A stretch of DNA of 64,000 bases from JALFST01 sp022779285 (GTDB taxonomy: Bacteria; Bacillota; Clostridia; Tissierellales; Peptoniphilaceae), in NCBI GenBank assembly GCA_050313895.1, contig JBNPMI010000002.1. The stretch is one strand, 5' to 3'. Positions 16,517 through 27,200 of the stretch are shown piece by piece. Both the position numbers and the translations under genes were made by a program. The first letter of the stretch is position 1; each line of letters opens with the position of its first letter. Below the pieces are notes generated by a model. That model did not search any database, was not told the DNA's origin, and was given only the letters and a program-made list of their open reading frames with translations.

Positions 16517-17285
16517 AACTGCTCCTTTCTTCCTCACTCGGATATCCCGCCGAAGCGAGCACCAAGCCTATACATGACAGCTTTCGTTCTTCTAAAACAC
16601 GAAATCCCTCTTGTATTGTACTACCTGTTGTCAAAAAATCATCCAAAAGGATTCCCTTTGTTCCTGCCATATCCTGTGCCTGACACGGAATCTTTCTCCA
16701 TGCAGACGTCCCGCAGTTCGGAAATTCCAGAAAGGCATCCTCTCTCCATGCCCATTTACCGATAACATTACGCTCTCGTTCCAGCCGGGAGCTCTTTTTT
16801 TGTTCGGCGCTTTCCCGCATTTTCTTGAGGCCATGCACCAACAGTAAATCTTGTTTTCCGGCCAGCGCTCTTGCCATTTGCTCGGCGGGATTGTATCCGC
16901 GAAGCGTCTCTCTCCGATGGTGCATGGGAATGTACGTGATCCATTCGATATCCCGACAATCCGGTATTTTCAGAAACGCCTGCTCCAATCGGTTCACGAA
17001 AACAGGGAGTAAGAAGCCTTCTCCGCCGAATTTATAACGGCCGAATAATTCCTTTAAAAAGTTATCATAAAACATTGCCGAATAGCAGATTCCCGTAATG
17101 CTTTCCTGTTCATCCGTCAGTTCATGGCGGGCCGGCAACATTGGAAGGCGTTCGGAACAAAAGGAGCATAAAGGCTCCTCCCTTTCTGCCTGAAGCTTCT
17201 GCCCGCAGGAAACGCAGAATGTTTCCGAGCCGAATAGAAGATCCCCGGCAAATTTTTTCAAAAAAGATGCTATTCGTTTTTCCAT
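16479..17285 (-). CDS. comF: ComF-family phosphoribosyltransferase-like protein
   Basis: A 268-residue ComF homologue. A zinc ribbon at the N-terminus uses CVSCGQK and CSFCSE pairs (residues about 23-41). The C-terminal half carries the phosphoribosyltransferase loop GILLDDFLTTGSTIQEG (about 212-228). In naturally competent Bacillota ComF works with the uptake helicase ComFA to bring in single-stranded DNA. No comFA is adjacent, but recD2 lies 36 bases upstream. The tail overlaps the next gene's start by 38 bases. Competence in this organism is not shown by this gene alone. Confidence 0.85.
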   Translation of the reverse strand: MEKRIASFLKKFAGDLLFGSETFCVSCGQKLQAEREEPLCSFCSERLPMLPARHELTDEQESITGICYSAMFYDNFLKELFGRYKFGGEGFLLPVFVNRLEQAFLKIPDCRDIEWITYIPMHHRRETLRGYNPAEQMARALAGKQDLLLVHGLKKMRESAEQKKSSRLERERNVIGKWAWREDAFLEFPNCGTSAWRKIPCQAQDMAGTKGILLDDFLTTGSTIQEGFRVLEERKLSCIGLVLASAGYPSEEERSSYENSIGRTLGHS

Positions 17286-17321
17286 TCCGCCTCCGGGAGC
17301 CGAGTATTGATCTTTTTCTTT

Positions 17322-19544
17322 TTATAACGGATTCGAGTCAAAGAGTGTGTGCATCAGATGATCCACCCGTAAAAGCGCCTCATTCAAAGAGGAATTTCGT
17401 GCCGCCATTTGATTGTTCTCCACCATATGCTGCAAAACCTGCCTGCTTCCGACTAAAACGCAAAGCTTTTTTGCTCTCGTAATTCCCGTATAAAGGATAT
17501 TTCTTGTCAAAAGCATGGGCACTCCCGGCACAATTGGAAACACTATGCAGGGAAACTCGGAGCCTTGCGATTTATGAACCGTGATCGCATAGGAATGGCT
17601 GAGCTCGGAGAATTTTTCCGGCAAATACTCTACCGTCTTTCCATCAAAATCGACCGTAAGCGTCCCTTCTTCGCGATCGATTTTTTGAATTCGTCCAAAG
17701 TCTCCATTATATACGCCCTCTCCCGAAAGCATCATCTTCTCCGGGAGAATTTGCCTCCACTCCAGCTGATAGTCATTGCGAATTTGCATGACCTCATCTC
17801 CCTCTCGAAGCAGTCTCTGTCCCACCTCCAGCTCCGATTTTTCGGGAGAGGGAGGGTTGAGCACCTGCTGCAGACGCCGATTGAGAATCTCCACCCCGCA
17901 CTCACCGCGTTTCATCACGGAGAGTACACGGATATCCTCCATCGGATCCAATCCATAATGAGCAGGAAGGCGGCTGCATACAAGCTCTTCGACAAGATCC
18001 GCCGTATCCCGAATCGTATTGCTTCCAAGAAAGAAAAAATCCGCGTTCGGATCATTGAGAACGGGCTCCATTCCATGATGAATCCGATGCGCATTGGTCA
18101 CAATGAGCGACTGCTCGGATTGTCGATAAATGCGGTCCAGTTTCTTGGTGGCAATCAGCTCGGAATCGATCAAATCGCGAAGCACATTGCCCGGCCCTAC
18201 CGACGGAAGCTGATCCACATCCCCTACAAAAATCAGACGGCACGTTGTGGGCAAGGCCCTGCAAAGATGTCCCATGAGCAAAAGATCCAGCATGCTTGCT
18301 TCATCGATAATCAGAGCCTCACATTCCAAAGGATTCTCCTCATTGCGGGAAGGTCTTGCATCCAAATCATCTCCTCCGCGATATCCGAGCAGTCTGTGAA
18401 TGGTCACCGCCGCATGACCTGTAGATTGTTCCATACGCTTGGCCGCTCTCCCGGTCGGCGCAGCCAGCTCTGTGGTGATGCCGTTTTCATCAAAAACCTT
18501 CAAGATCGCCTTTACAATTGTGGTTTTTCCGGTTCCCGGTCCGCCCGTAAGGATCATCACCGGATTTTTTGCCGCCTCCAATACCGCATCTCGCTGCGCT
18601 TCCGAAAGCTCGAAGCCCAGATTTCTTTGAATTTTCTCCTCATCCACGGATAACGCCGGGATTTCCCTGTGCGAAAGCTCATAGACGGTTCGAGCGATTT
18701 GATTCTCCAATTGCTGTACCCAGGCAAGATACCAGCGCCGATTTTCTTCATCAAAGGTCAGCTTCCCCTCAATCCGAAGATCAAAGAGCGCGTCCGACAT
18801 TCCATGCGGAATCATACCAAGAAGCCGCTCCAACCCGCGATCGATTTCCTCCTGAAACAAATAACATGCTCCGTCATTGTTCATCGAGCTCTCGAACAGG
18901 TAGATCAACGCCGCTTTGATGCGGAATGGCGAATCCTCTGCAATCCCGATACGAAGCGCAATGCGATCACTTGTCAGAAAGCCGATACCCGGCACATCGC
19001 TTACCAGACGATACGGATTTTCTTCCAGAAGCGCTTTCGTCTGCTGCCCGTAGGCCCGGTAAATCGCTGCTGCCGTTTTCGGCCCGATCTCCAGCGACTG
19101 CAAATAAATCATCGTCTCCTGCGAGAGCCTTGCCTCTAAGAGCGCATTGCGGATAGCCTCCGCCTTTTTTTCTCCGATTCCCGGAATCGAACGCAATACC
19201 TTCGGATTTTCGAGCATTTGATCCAGAACATCGGTGCCATATTTTTTCACAAGCCTCTTGGCTCGCTTCGGTCCGATAAAGGGAACGGCATCACTTTCTA
19301 AATAATGAATCAGCTGCGCTTCCGTTGTCGGCTCTTTCTTTTCGGCCTTCTCTACCTGAAGCTGCTCTCCGTATTTTGCGTGATAATTGAGTTCCCCTTG
19401 AAAATGCCAGCTTTCCCCTTCCTGTATACGAAGAAAAGAGCCGACACAAGTCAAATCTCCGTCCTCGGTGGATAGAGTCAAGACGGTGTATCCGTTTTCA
19501 TCATTGCGAAAACGAATCCGTGCAATCGTCCCTTGAACCTGCAT
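17322..19544 (-). CDS. recD2: RecD2-type ATP-dependent DNA helicase
   Basis: A 740-residue superfamily 1B 5'-3' helicase involved in DNA repair and replication-fork upkeep. An OB-like N-terminal domain (1-75) precedes helix-hairpin-helix motifs (RSIPGIGEKKAEAIR and VSDVPGIGFLTSDRIA). Helicase motifs follow: Walker A GGPGTGKTT near 338, ALIIDEASM (motif II), FVGDVDQLPSVGPGNV (motif III), and HSYAITVHKSQGSEFP plus LYTGITRAKK near the C-terminus. There are no RecB/RecC partners, as expected for RecD2. Start at an ATG with AAGGAG upstream. Confidence 0.95.
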   Translation of the reverse strand: MQVQGTIARIRFRNDENGYTVLTLSTEDGDLTCVGSFLRIQEGESWHFQGELNYHAKYGEQLQVEKAEKKEPTTEAQLIHYLESDAVPFIGPKRAKRLVKKYGTDVLDQMLENPKVLRSIPGIGEKKAEAIRNALLEARLSQETMIYLQSLEIGPKTAAAIYRAYGQQTKALLEENPYRLVSDVPGIGFLTSDRIALRIGIAEDSPFRIKAALIYLFESSMNNDGACYLFQEEIDRGLERLLGMIPHGMSDALFDLRIEGKLTFDEENRRWYLAWVQQLENQIARTVYELSHREIPALSVDEEKIQRNLGFELSEAQRDAVLEAAKNPVMILTGGPGTGKTTIVKAILKVFDENGITTELAAPTGRAAKRMEQSTGHAAVTIHRLLGYRGGDDLDARPSRNEENPLECEALIIDEASMLDLLLMGHLCRALPTTCRLIFVGDVDQLPSVGPGNVLRDLIDSELIATKKLDRIYRQSEQSLIVTNAHRIHHGMEPVLNDPNADFFFLGSNTIRDTADLVEELVCSRLPAHYGLDPMEDIRVLSVMKRGECGVEILNRRLQQVLNPPSPEKSELEVGQRLLREGDEVMQIRNDYQLEWRQILPEKMMLSGEGVYNGDFGRIQKIDREEGTLTVDFDGKTVEYLPEKFSELSHSYAITVHKSQGSEFPCIVFPIVPGVPMLLTRNILYTGITRAKKLCVLVGSRQVLQHMVENNQMAARNSSLNEALLRVDHLMHTLFDSNPL

Positions 19545-19580
19545 CTGAGCTCCTTTCCTTCACTTTTTCATTCAATTGCT

Positions 19581-20855
19581 TCAGTCATCCGTAACGACCC
19601 GCTCAATATCCGCACCAAGGGCGCGAAGCCTCTCCTCGAAATGGTAATAGCCTCGATCCAGGTGATAAATATTGTGTACCTCCGTCTCACCCTCTGCCAC
19701 CAGACCTGCAAGAATCAATGCGGCGGAGGCTCTCAGATCCGTGGAATTGACCTTGGCTCCCACTAAATGACGGACACCGCGAATCATCGCTTCATTGCCT
19801 TCGGTAATAATCAGTGCGCCCATTTTATTGAGCTCATCCACGTGCATAAAGCGATTTTCAAATACGGTTTCCTCGACCGAGCTTTGTCCGTCCGCAATCG
19901 TCATCAGCGCCATAAAAGGAGACTGACAGTCCGTTGGAAAACCGGGATAGGGCAACGTGCGAATTTTCGTCGCCTTGAGCACTCCCGTGGAACGAATGCG
20001 AATACTGTCCTCATCCTCCGATTCTTCGATATCACAGCCAACCTCACGAAGCTTGGCAATCACGGGGCCGATATGCGTCGACAGCACATTTTCCACAACA
20101 ACATCTCCACCCGTCATAGCGCATGCCACCAGGAAGGTGGCTGCTTCGATACGGTCAGGAATAATGGTATGGCGCGCTCCTCTCAATTTTTCCACACCGT
20201 CAATGGTAATCGTCGAGGTTCCCGCACCGCGGACCTTTGCTCCCATTTTATTGAGAAAATTCGCCAAATCGGTGATTTCCGGCTCCTTGGCCGCATTTTC
20301 AATCACGGTCGTCCCGTGGGCTAAGGTTGCCGCCATCATAATATTTTGCGTAGCCCCTACAGATGGAAAGTCCAGGTATACGCTGCCGCCAACGAGACCT
20401 CCCCTGGGCGCCTTCGCGCCCACGGCATCCGGGCTTTCCTCTATCTCTGCTCCTAATGCGGCAAAGCCCTTGAGGTGCAAATCCACCGGACGTTTTCCGA
20501 TATTGCATCCTCCCGGCATCTTTGTATATGTGCGTCCCAAACGTGTAAGCAAGGGCCCCATGACCACAAAAGAAGCGCGCATTTGATTCATCAGATCGCC
20601 GGGAGTTTCCGTCTTGGTGACATGGGATGCATCAATGCGAATCGTTGTCTCGTCTAAATATTCTACAACCACATCCAGCGCGCGCAAAACCTCGACCATC
20701 ACCTCGACGTCCTTCAATGGAGGAACCTCGTCCAGAATGATCTCCTCCGTACCCAGTACGGAAGCTGCCAGAATTGGCAATGCCGCATTTTTAGCTCCAT
20801 TGATGCGAACAGTACCTTGAAGCGGACCGGATTTCCGTACGCGAATCATTTCCAT
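19581..20855 (-). CDS. murA: UDP-N-acetylglucosamine 1-carboxyvinyltransferase
   Basis: A 424-residue enzyme that transfers enolpyruvate from PEP to UDP-GlcNAc, the first committed step of peptidoglycan synthesis. The active-site cysteine is Cys117 in PGGCNIGKRPVDLH, so it should be fosfomycin-sensitive. NGAKNAALPIL (19-29) is the substrate-binding N-terminus. The start at 20855 (GAGG upstream) gives the normal family length; a longer reading frame to 21026 overlaps upp and lacks a ribosome binding site. It is seven bases downstream of upp. Many Bacillota have two paralogues, and one copy cannot be assigned as murA1 or murA2 here. Confidence 0.95.
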   Translation of the reverse strand: MEMIRVRKSGPLQGTVRINGAKNAALPILAASVLGTEEIILDEVPPLKDVEVMVEVLRALDVVVEYLDETTIRIDASHVTKTETPGDLMNQMRASFVVMGPLLTRLGRTYTKMPGGCNIGKRPVDLHLKGFAALGAEIEESPDAVGAKAPRGGLVGGSVYLDFPSVGATQNIMMAATLAHGTTVIENAAKEPEITDLANFLNKMGAKVRGAGTSTITIDGVEKLRGARHTIIPDRIEAATFLVACAMTGGDVVVENVLSTHIGPVIAKLREVGCDIEESEDEDSIRIRSTGVLKATKIRTLPYPGFPTDCQSPFMALMTIADGQSSVEETVFENRFMHVDELNKMGALIITEGNEAMIRGVRHLVGAKVNSTDLRASAALILAGLVAEGETEVHNIYHLDRGYYHFEERLRALGADIERVVTDD

Positions 20856-20862
20856 GGCAGCC

Positions 20863-21492
20863 TCACTTTGTTCCAAACAGACGATCTCCGGCATCTCCGA
20901 GGCCCGGCAGGATATATGCGTTCTCATTGAGCTGACGGTCCAAAGCGGCGATCGTGATATCCACATCCGGATGATCCTTTTGCAGCTGCTCAACCCCCTC
21001 CGGCGCCGCAATGATGCAAACCACATGAATCGTGCGGCATCCCGCTTCCTTCAGCATCGTAACCGCCTCGGAAAGCGAGCCGCCGGTCGCAAGCATAGGA
21101 TCCAATACAAAGGTCTCACGATTGGAGATATCCTGGGGCAGCTTGAGATAGTATTGCACCGGATTATGAGTTTTCGGATCACGATATAAGCCGATATGGC
21201 CGACCTTTGCCGTAGGCACGATATCCAGAAATGAGTCCACCATGCCCAGTCCTGCGCGCAAAACAGGAACGAAGCAAAGCTTTTTTCCTGTGATACGGAA
21301 GCCCTTGGTCAGCTCCAGAGGTGTTTCCAAAGCATATTCTTCAAGCTCCAGATTTCGCAATGCTTCAAAGGCCTCCAGCAATCCCACCTCGCGCACCAGC
21401 TGACGAAATTCATTGGTTCCCGTGTTTTTATCTCTTAAAATCGATACTTTGTGCTTAATCAACGGATGATCCAAAACAATTACTTTTCCCAT
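20863..21492 (-). CDS. upp: Uracil phosphoribosyltransferase
   Basis: A 209-residue salvage enzyme making UMP from uracil and PRPP in the cytoplasm. The PRPP loop VLDPMLATGGSLSEAV lies near residue 125, and the C-terminal uracil-binding stretch includes PGLGDAGDRLFGTK. Length equals that of the family. The ATG at 21492 has AAAGGGG upstream and starts one base after the stop of the sua5-like gene, so translation is coupled. Confidence 0.95.
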   Translation of the reverse strand: MGKVIVLDHPLIKHKVSILRDKNTGTNEFRQLVREVGLLEAFEALRNLELEEYALETPLELTKGFRITGKKLCFVPVLRAGLGMVDSFLDIVPTAKVGHIGLYRDPKTHNPVQYYLKLPQDISNRETFVLDPMLATGGSLSEAVTMLKEAGCRTIHVVCIIAAPEGVEQLQKDHPDVDITIAALDRQLNENAYILPGLGDAGDRLFGTK

Positions 21493-21493
21493 A

Positions 21494-22564
21494 TTAACCC
21501 CTTTCCTCGACCCATACCACATGTCCGCTTGCTGACTTTTTCATCCGATTCATGATCGAAATTCCCAGTCCTTCCTCCTCTGCTCCTTCTGCCAGAATGA
21601 CATCAACCCCAAGAAAATCCATAGCGCGCAGGCTCGCAAACAGTCGGTGTGCCATCGTACGCAAATCCTTGCGGCTTCCCTGACCGAACACCACCTGTCC
21701 GGCATTGGTGGACAGGTGCATATTCTCACGATCTTCTTCAAAAAGCAGAAATCCCACCTTTTTCCCAAGCGCCTGCAGGCGCTCGGATTCCATGAGAATT
21801 TTCTTTTGTACACTCTTCGGTGCGCCAAGAAATACCGTCATCTCCGCTTTCGGCGCGTAGTGACGATATTTTTGACCGGGCGAACGCGGAATCACTCCAT
21901 CCTTCACGATGGATTGATCCAAGTTTACCTCTTCTAAGTATACCCCCAGCATCTCCTGCGTGAAATATCCCGGACGTAAAATTGTTGCCGGCGACTCAGT
22001 GAGATCCAATACCGTGGACTCGATTCCTATTTCACAGGCTCCGCCATCCAGAACCAGGGGAATCCTCCCCTTTAAGTCTCGATACGTATCCTGAGCATTG
22101 GTCGGCGATGGCTTTCCGCTGAGATTGGCGGAGGGCGCTGCGATGGGCGTTCCCGACCGGCGGATCAGCTCACGTGCCGTGGGGTGCGAGGGCATGCGAA
22201 TCGCAACCGTATCGCCTCCCGCAGTAACAATATCCGGTACCTGATCCGACTTCTTGAAGATCAACGTCAGGGGACCCGGCCAAAGCGATTCCATCAGAGA
22301 ATACGCCACCTGCGGAATCTCCCGCACCAGCGCATCGACTTGTGCGATTTCCGATATGTGCAGGATGAGCGGGTTGTCCTGCGGTCTGCCCTTAACCCTG
22401 AAGATTTCTGCAACGGCAGCGGGATTGAGGCCATCCGCTCCCAATCCGTAAACCGTCTCTGTCGGAAAAGCGACAAGCTCTCCTTTCCGAATCCACTGTG
22501 CCCCTTCTTCTATTGCCTCCGGGTCTCCGAATAAAATCCTCGTATCTATCCATTCCCGCGACAT
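21494..22564 (-). CDS. L-threonylcarbamoyladenylate synthase (Sua5/YwlC)
   Basis: A 356-residue long-type Sua5 protein that condenses threonine, bicarbonate and ATP to threonylcarbamoyl-AMP for the t6A modification of ANN-decoding tRNAs. The catalytic YrdC domain covers 1-200, with KGELVAFPTETVYGLGADG (27-45), FRVKGRPQDNPLILHIS and APSANLSGKPSPT. A linker with PRSPGQKYRHYAPK leads to the smaller Sua5 C-terminal domain. Its ATG shares one base with the stop of the upstream pyrophosphatase gene (TAATG). Confidence 0.95.
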   Translation of the reverse strand: MSREWIDTRILFGDPEAIEEGAQWIRKGELVAFPTETVYGLGADGLNPAAVAEIFRVKGRPQDNPLILHISEIAQVDALVREIPQVAYSLMESLWPGPLTLIFKKSDQVPDIVTAGGDTVAIRMPSHPTARELIRRSGTPIAAPSANLSGKPSPTNAQDTYRDLKGRIPLVLDGGACEIGIESTVLDLTESPATILRPGYFTQEMLGVYLEEVNLDQSIVKDGVIPRSPGQKYRHYAPKAEMTVFLGAPKSVQKKILMESERLQALGKKVGFLLFEEDRENMHLSTNAGQVVFGQGSRKDLRTMAHRLFASLRAMDFLGVDVILAEGAEEEGLGISIMNRMKKSASGHVVWVEERG

Positions 22565-24228
22565 TATTCTACGGCCTTCACTTCATTAATTGCAGCTGTC
22601 AGCCTCGGCACAAGCTGTTTTTTGCGCGACAGGAGTCCCTTGGCGAGAAAGCGGTTCTTGTCCGAGGAATTCTCCACCCCGAATTGATGCGACAGAGAAT
22701 CCGCATAATCTCCGACAACCAATACCTCGCTTTCTTCTGCAAAAATATTTGTCAGAAGAAGCACAAAGGTATCCAGACCTCTTTGACGGAGCAGCGTCTT
22801 CATGCTTTCGAGGAGCTCATTCTCCATAGTTTCCAAGAAAGACATATCAATTGTCATGATCTGCGCAACCTCGACCTTGCTCCCGCCGATTTCAAAAGGC
22901 TTGACATCCTGCGTCAGAAGCTCCTCAGGATCCTTTCCCGTCAAATCGGTGCCTGCACGGAACATTTCCATCGCATAGCTTTCCGGATCAATCCCCGCAA
23001 TTGGAGCCAAACGAGAAAGCGCAATCCGATCCTGCTCCGTTGTTGTCGGGGAACGGAAGAGCAGCGTATCCGAAATGATTGCCGAACACATCAGACCTGC
23101 CGCTTCCTTCGATGGGCGGAGACCTTGCTCAAAAAACATTTGGGAGATGATCGTGCAGGTACATCCTACAGGAACCACACGGAAATAAATGGGGGCCGTT
23201 GTCATAACATTGGCAACGCGGTGATGATCGATAATCTCCAGGATTTCCGCCCGATTCAGATCCGGAATCGACTGCTGCGATTCATTATGATCCACGAGAA
23301 TCACTTTTTTCTTTTCTATATTAATAAGATGATATCGGCTGATCGCTCCCACAACACGATCCTTGCTGTCCAATACCGGATACGAGCGGAAACGTGTGGA
23401 AGCCATCTTTTCACGAACCTCATCCACATAATCGGAAAGATGGAAGCTCACGATGTTTTCACTGGTCATGAGAAAGCGCACCGGAACCGCCTGCGGCAGA
23501 AGACGCGCCGCCGTGTAGGTGGATACCGCGGTTCTCAAAACCGTGACCGAATATTCTTCACAAAGCTCATCCAGCCCGTCCGCAAGATCGGAATTATTCG
23601 TCAAAATAATGATCGCGCTCCCCTTGCGAATCGAATCCTCCTGCGCCGCAGGGCGATCTCCGACGATAACGATATCATTTTCCTGAATCGTGTCATTATC
23701 CACGTGATTCATGGCATATACGTTAATGGAGCCGCTCATCCTGCGCGGTTCTTTCGGCATATGACGAATCGATGCCGCCAAAACGTCAATGATGTTTTCA
23801 ATAGGCGTCTCGGAGCGACCCAGAATATTATCATTCCAAACCGTAGCATAGGACATCGTGATATTCGAAAGCGAAATCACACCGCGAAGCTGATCATTTT
23901 CATCTACAACCGCTAAAGAATTCAGATGATTTTCCTGAATAATTTCCGTAGCTTTTTTGAGCGTTGTTTCCGGAGCCACGCCATAAGCGCTGTCAATCGG
24001 CAGCTCACTGAGCTTCGACTGCATGGAATCCATTAAAATCGGCTCCTTGACTCCGAAATAATCCAAAACAAAACGCGTTTCCCGATTGATTTCTCCTAAA
24101 CGAATGGGAATGGGATTCCAATTTCCTGTCCGTCTCTTTAATTCCGCATAAGAAAGAGCCGCGCAGATGGAATCCGTATCCGGCACACGATGTCCGGATA
24201 TATATATTTTTTCCAAATTATCCATCAT
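22564..24228 (-). CDS. Manganese-dependent inorganic pyrophosphatase with CBS-DRTGG insert
   Basis: A 554-residue family II (DHH) pyrophosphatase that hydrolyses PPi to phosphate. The N-terminal metal site is SGHRVPDTDSIC (11-22), with VDHNE and IDHHRV further on. The family's usual two-domain enzyme is about 310 residues. The extra 240 residues between about 70 and 310 read as a CBS pair flanking a DRTGG domain. In known relatives this module binds adenine nucleotides and adjusts activity, so AMP inhibition and ATP or diadenosine activation are likely. The start overlaps the preceding gene by eleven bases and has GGGAGGG upstream. Confidence 0.93.
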   Translation of the reverse strand: MMDNLEKIYISGHRVPDTDSICAALSYAELKRRTGNWNPIPIRLGEINRETRFVLDYFGVKEPILMDSMQSKLSELPIDSAYGVAPETTLKKATEIIQENHLNSLAVVDENDQLRGVISLSNITMSYATVWNDNILGRSETPIENIIDVLAASIRHMPKEPRRMSGSINVYAMNHVDNDTIQENDIVIVGDRPAAQEDSIRKGSAIIILTNNSDLADGLDELCEEYSVTVLRTAVSTYTAARLLPQAVPVRFLMTSENIVSFHLSDYVDEVREKMASTRFRSYPVLDSKDRVVGAISRYHLINIEKKKVILVDHNESQQSIPDLNRAEILEIIDHHRVANVMTTAPIYFRVVPVGCTCTIISQMFFEQGLRPSKEAAGLMCSAIISDTLLFRSPTTTEQDRIALSRLAPIAGIDPESYAMEMFRAGTDLTGKDPEELLTQDVKPFEIGGSKVEVAQIMTIDMSFLETMENELLESMKTLLRQRGLDTFVLLLTNIFAEESEVLVVGDYADSLSHQFGVENSSDKNRFLAKGLLSRKKQLVPRLTAAINEVKAVE

Positions 24229-27200
24229 TTCCCTCCCGTAATTTTTCCTTTCTCCTGCGATACCGCCAAATTCCGAGTATCAGTCCTGCCGGGATGACCG
24301 GATACCATTGCCACGGCACCTGAGCAAATGCGCGTTTCCTCTGAGCTCCGTCATTTTCAAATCGAATATTTTCAATTTTCTTCTGCTCTCGGTTTCCTGC
24401 GGCATCTGTGGCGATCACTTCCAGGCTGTGTACCGATCCCGTTTTTCCGGAAATCGGAACGGCGAAAACGGAATCCTTGCGTATTTTTTCCCGCAAGGCG
24501 CTTCCTTCCCAAATTTCCGGCGGATTTTGATCAAGACGGATCAGTACTTTTTCTAATATTAAATTGTCTCGTATTAATAGACTTGCTGTCAAGTTTTGTG
24601 CCGGATATGTTGTATCAGATTCCACATTCAAGGAGATGATCTCCGGCGCCGTGCGATCCAAGCCGAAAATGATTTCCCTCGCAAATTCTCCCTTTTGATT
24701 CGAATTTTGATTGCCGGCGGCATCCTCGGATTGCAGAATGAGATTATAGGCGGCATCCTGAGAGAAATTTTTTGCAAAAATATGATATCTGTATTCCTTC
24801 CATCGCTCTGCATCTTCTGCGGAAACAAGCTTGTAATCAATCCCCTCCCGCAAAACAATGCGCTTGGCATTTTGAAAGAGCACCAGCTCCTGATTCCGAA
24901 GAAAATCCGGATTTTTTTCCGAAATTTCAATGTCCTCTGCCCTTGGAAGGTAGCCTCGGAAAGAATCCGGAGACCGCAGCTCATAGCGTGAGCCGAATCG
25001 GTTGATCGAAAAAAGAATACGCTTCTCCGTCCGATTTCCCGCCAAATCCTTCAGTGATGCATGAATTTCGTAAATATCATCATTGGATGGGATGCTTTCC
25101 GGGGATTCGATCCGGCAGCTTCCGCCTTTGCGGTGAAATCGGATCGGAAGCGGCATTTTCTCTTTCTTCATAGAGCGCGACAGTGTCAATTCCATCTCCG
25201 AGGGATCATAATTTTCATCCGTCAAAAGCACCCGAGGCGACACCTGCGCCGAATAGCTTTTGCCATCCTCCACGCCGATCACACAAATATCGGGCGGTGT
25301 GGAATCTACATGAAATGTCTCCTGCGGCATCACGGCGATATGATTTGCCGCATCCGTCACCGACAAATCCACAGAATAAAATCCATCCTCCGCAAAATAT
25401 ATCGTCGAGGCATACATTCCTTCCTGCACCTTTTCCCATTCGGAGGGCACCGGGGGCCTTTGTTCCACTCCGCCATGGATCCTGCGGATATCCCATTTCA
25501 CGCCGCCCTGAATCAAATTCTTATCCCGAATCAGAACGGTAGCCGTTCGCGGCATTCGATAATATTTTCCTTCATGCAGCTCTCCCGGAGCAAATTGAAT
25601 CGATATCTCGGGCTTGACCGTATCAATGATAAAGTCCTGTGCATGAACTGTACCGGGCTTTGAAGTCCAGAAATCCTCAAAATTTCCCGCAAGATCCGTG
25701 CTCGCCAGCGACAGGGAATAATGTCCCTCCTCTTGAAAAAGGTATTCCGCTACATAAGTGCTTTGACCGTCCGGATGCGTGCTTTCCTTTTTCCATTGAA
25801 GCGAAGGAGTCAGTCTTTTGCCATCCCGAGTCAGAAATACCTCCGTATTTTCTGCAGCAAAGTTTTGATCCGTTACGCGAAAATAAGCTCTTCTCGGAAC
25901 AGAAAAAACATTTCCGCGAATGGGCTGATTTTCGTCCATCTCTACAGAAATTTTCGGCTTTCGGCTATCCATTGCAAAAAGCAGACTTTCTCCCGTTTCG
26001 CTCGTATCGGTATGATTGTCCGCAAAATCCGCGGCATAGAGAACCAGCTCCAGAGCATTGCTTGGATTGTGCTGCGCTGAAATCGGGATCTCGCCCTGCC
26101 AATAGGAGATCGCCCTATCCTTCTCTCCCCGAAAAAGGATTCCGCTCTGCACGATTTTTCTTTGTCGGTTTCCATGCTCCAAAATCTCATATCGAATTTC
26201 CTTCAGTCCTGAAGCCCCTGCCTGCAAGGGCTCTTCCTTGACCTGAACGGAGCAGGTCACGTCGGCGGAATATAAGCTTCTTCCCTCAAAATGCCTGGAG
26301 GACTCGGGCATTTGCAGAAAAATACGAGGCTTTTCATGATCCACGACCAGAACATCGCTGACTGCATAAGCGGTGTTTCCCGCCTGATCGGAAAAGCGCA
26401 CCGTCATCCGCCAGATGCCGGGAGCTCTCAATTCCGGAGGACTTCCCTCTTTCCATAGATCCTTGGACTCGATTTCCGCAAAGGAAGCTCCCGAATCCGA
26501 TTCCTCAGATAAATTTTCAAGAAAATATTTGACGGAAATTTGAGGAGACAGGGCATCCTTTCCCTCCGTGGAAAATTTCCATCCGCTATGACGACATATC
26601 TCATGCTGATCGGTATCCGCCGTCCAGCTTTTTTTCTCCCCCGCATCATTTTCCGCAAGAAGAACGCCTTTCGGAGCTTCACGATCTATGATAAATTCAA
26701 TGGGCTCTGTCCCGTTTTCGATATTTCCCGCAGCATCCGTGAACTCTGTCCGAATACGATACCTGCCATCCTTAAGAAAGTCTATGGCAGCTCTGTGTAC
26801 CGATTCCCCTTCTTTCTCCGCCTTCTGCCATGCCGACCATTGCCATGCGTCTGTGAGCAGCTTGCCTTCGGCGTCCTTCGCTTCGATATGCACCTGTTGA
26901 AAAGCTTTCTCTCCCTGAAAATCCCACGTTTTATCCTTCACCTCAATCAGCATGGTTCGTTGTTCACAAAAGTATCGCTTTTCCAAAGGCGCCTGATCCG
27001 CAAACGAGATCTTCACCTGAGGCGGCGTTTTATCGAAAACAAAGCGTTTTTCGGTAGAGACGACTTCTCCCTTAGCATCCTCCGCCGAGAATTCCGCAAT
27101 GACAGGATCCCCCTCCCAGTCTTCCGCCGACAGAATCTCCTCGAATTCTCTCTTAGGTTCTTCGGGCTCCTTCCATAATATTTTCTCCCGCAGCACCTTC

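Noticed and set aside
17565..18653. 362-codon plus-strand frame opposite recD2
   Set aside because: Antisense to well-conserved helicase motifs, with low-complexity basic composition and no start signal.
20855..21026. N-terminal extension of murA
   Set aside because: It overlaps upp, has no ribosome binding site, and would make the protein 57 residues longer than the family.
22498..23916. Long (472-codon) open frame on the plus strand opposite the pyrophosphatase and sua5 genes
   Set aside because: It is a shadow of two certain genes; its translation is rich in Arg, His and Asn with no family pattern and no ribosome binding site.
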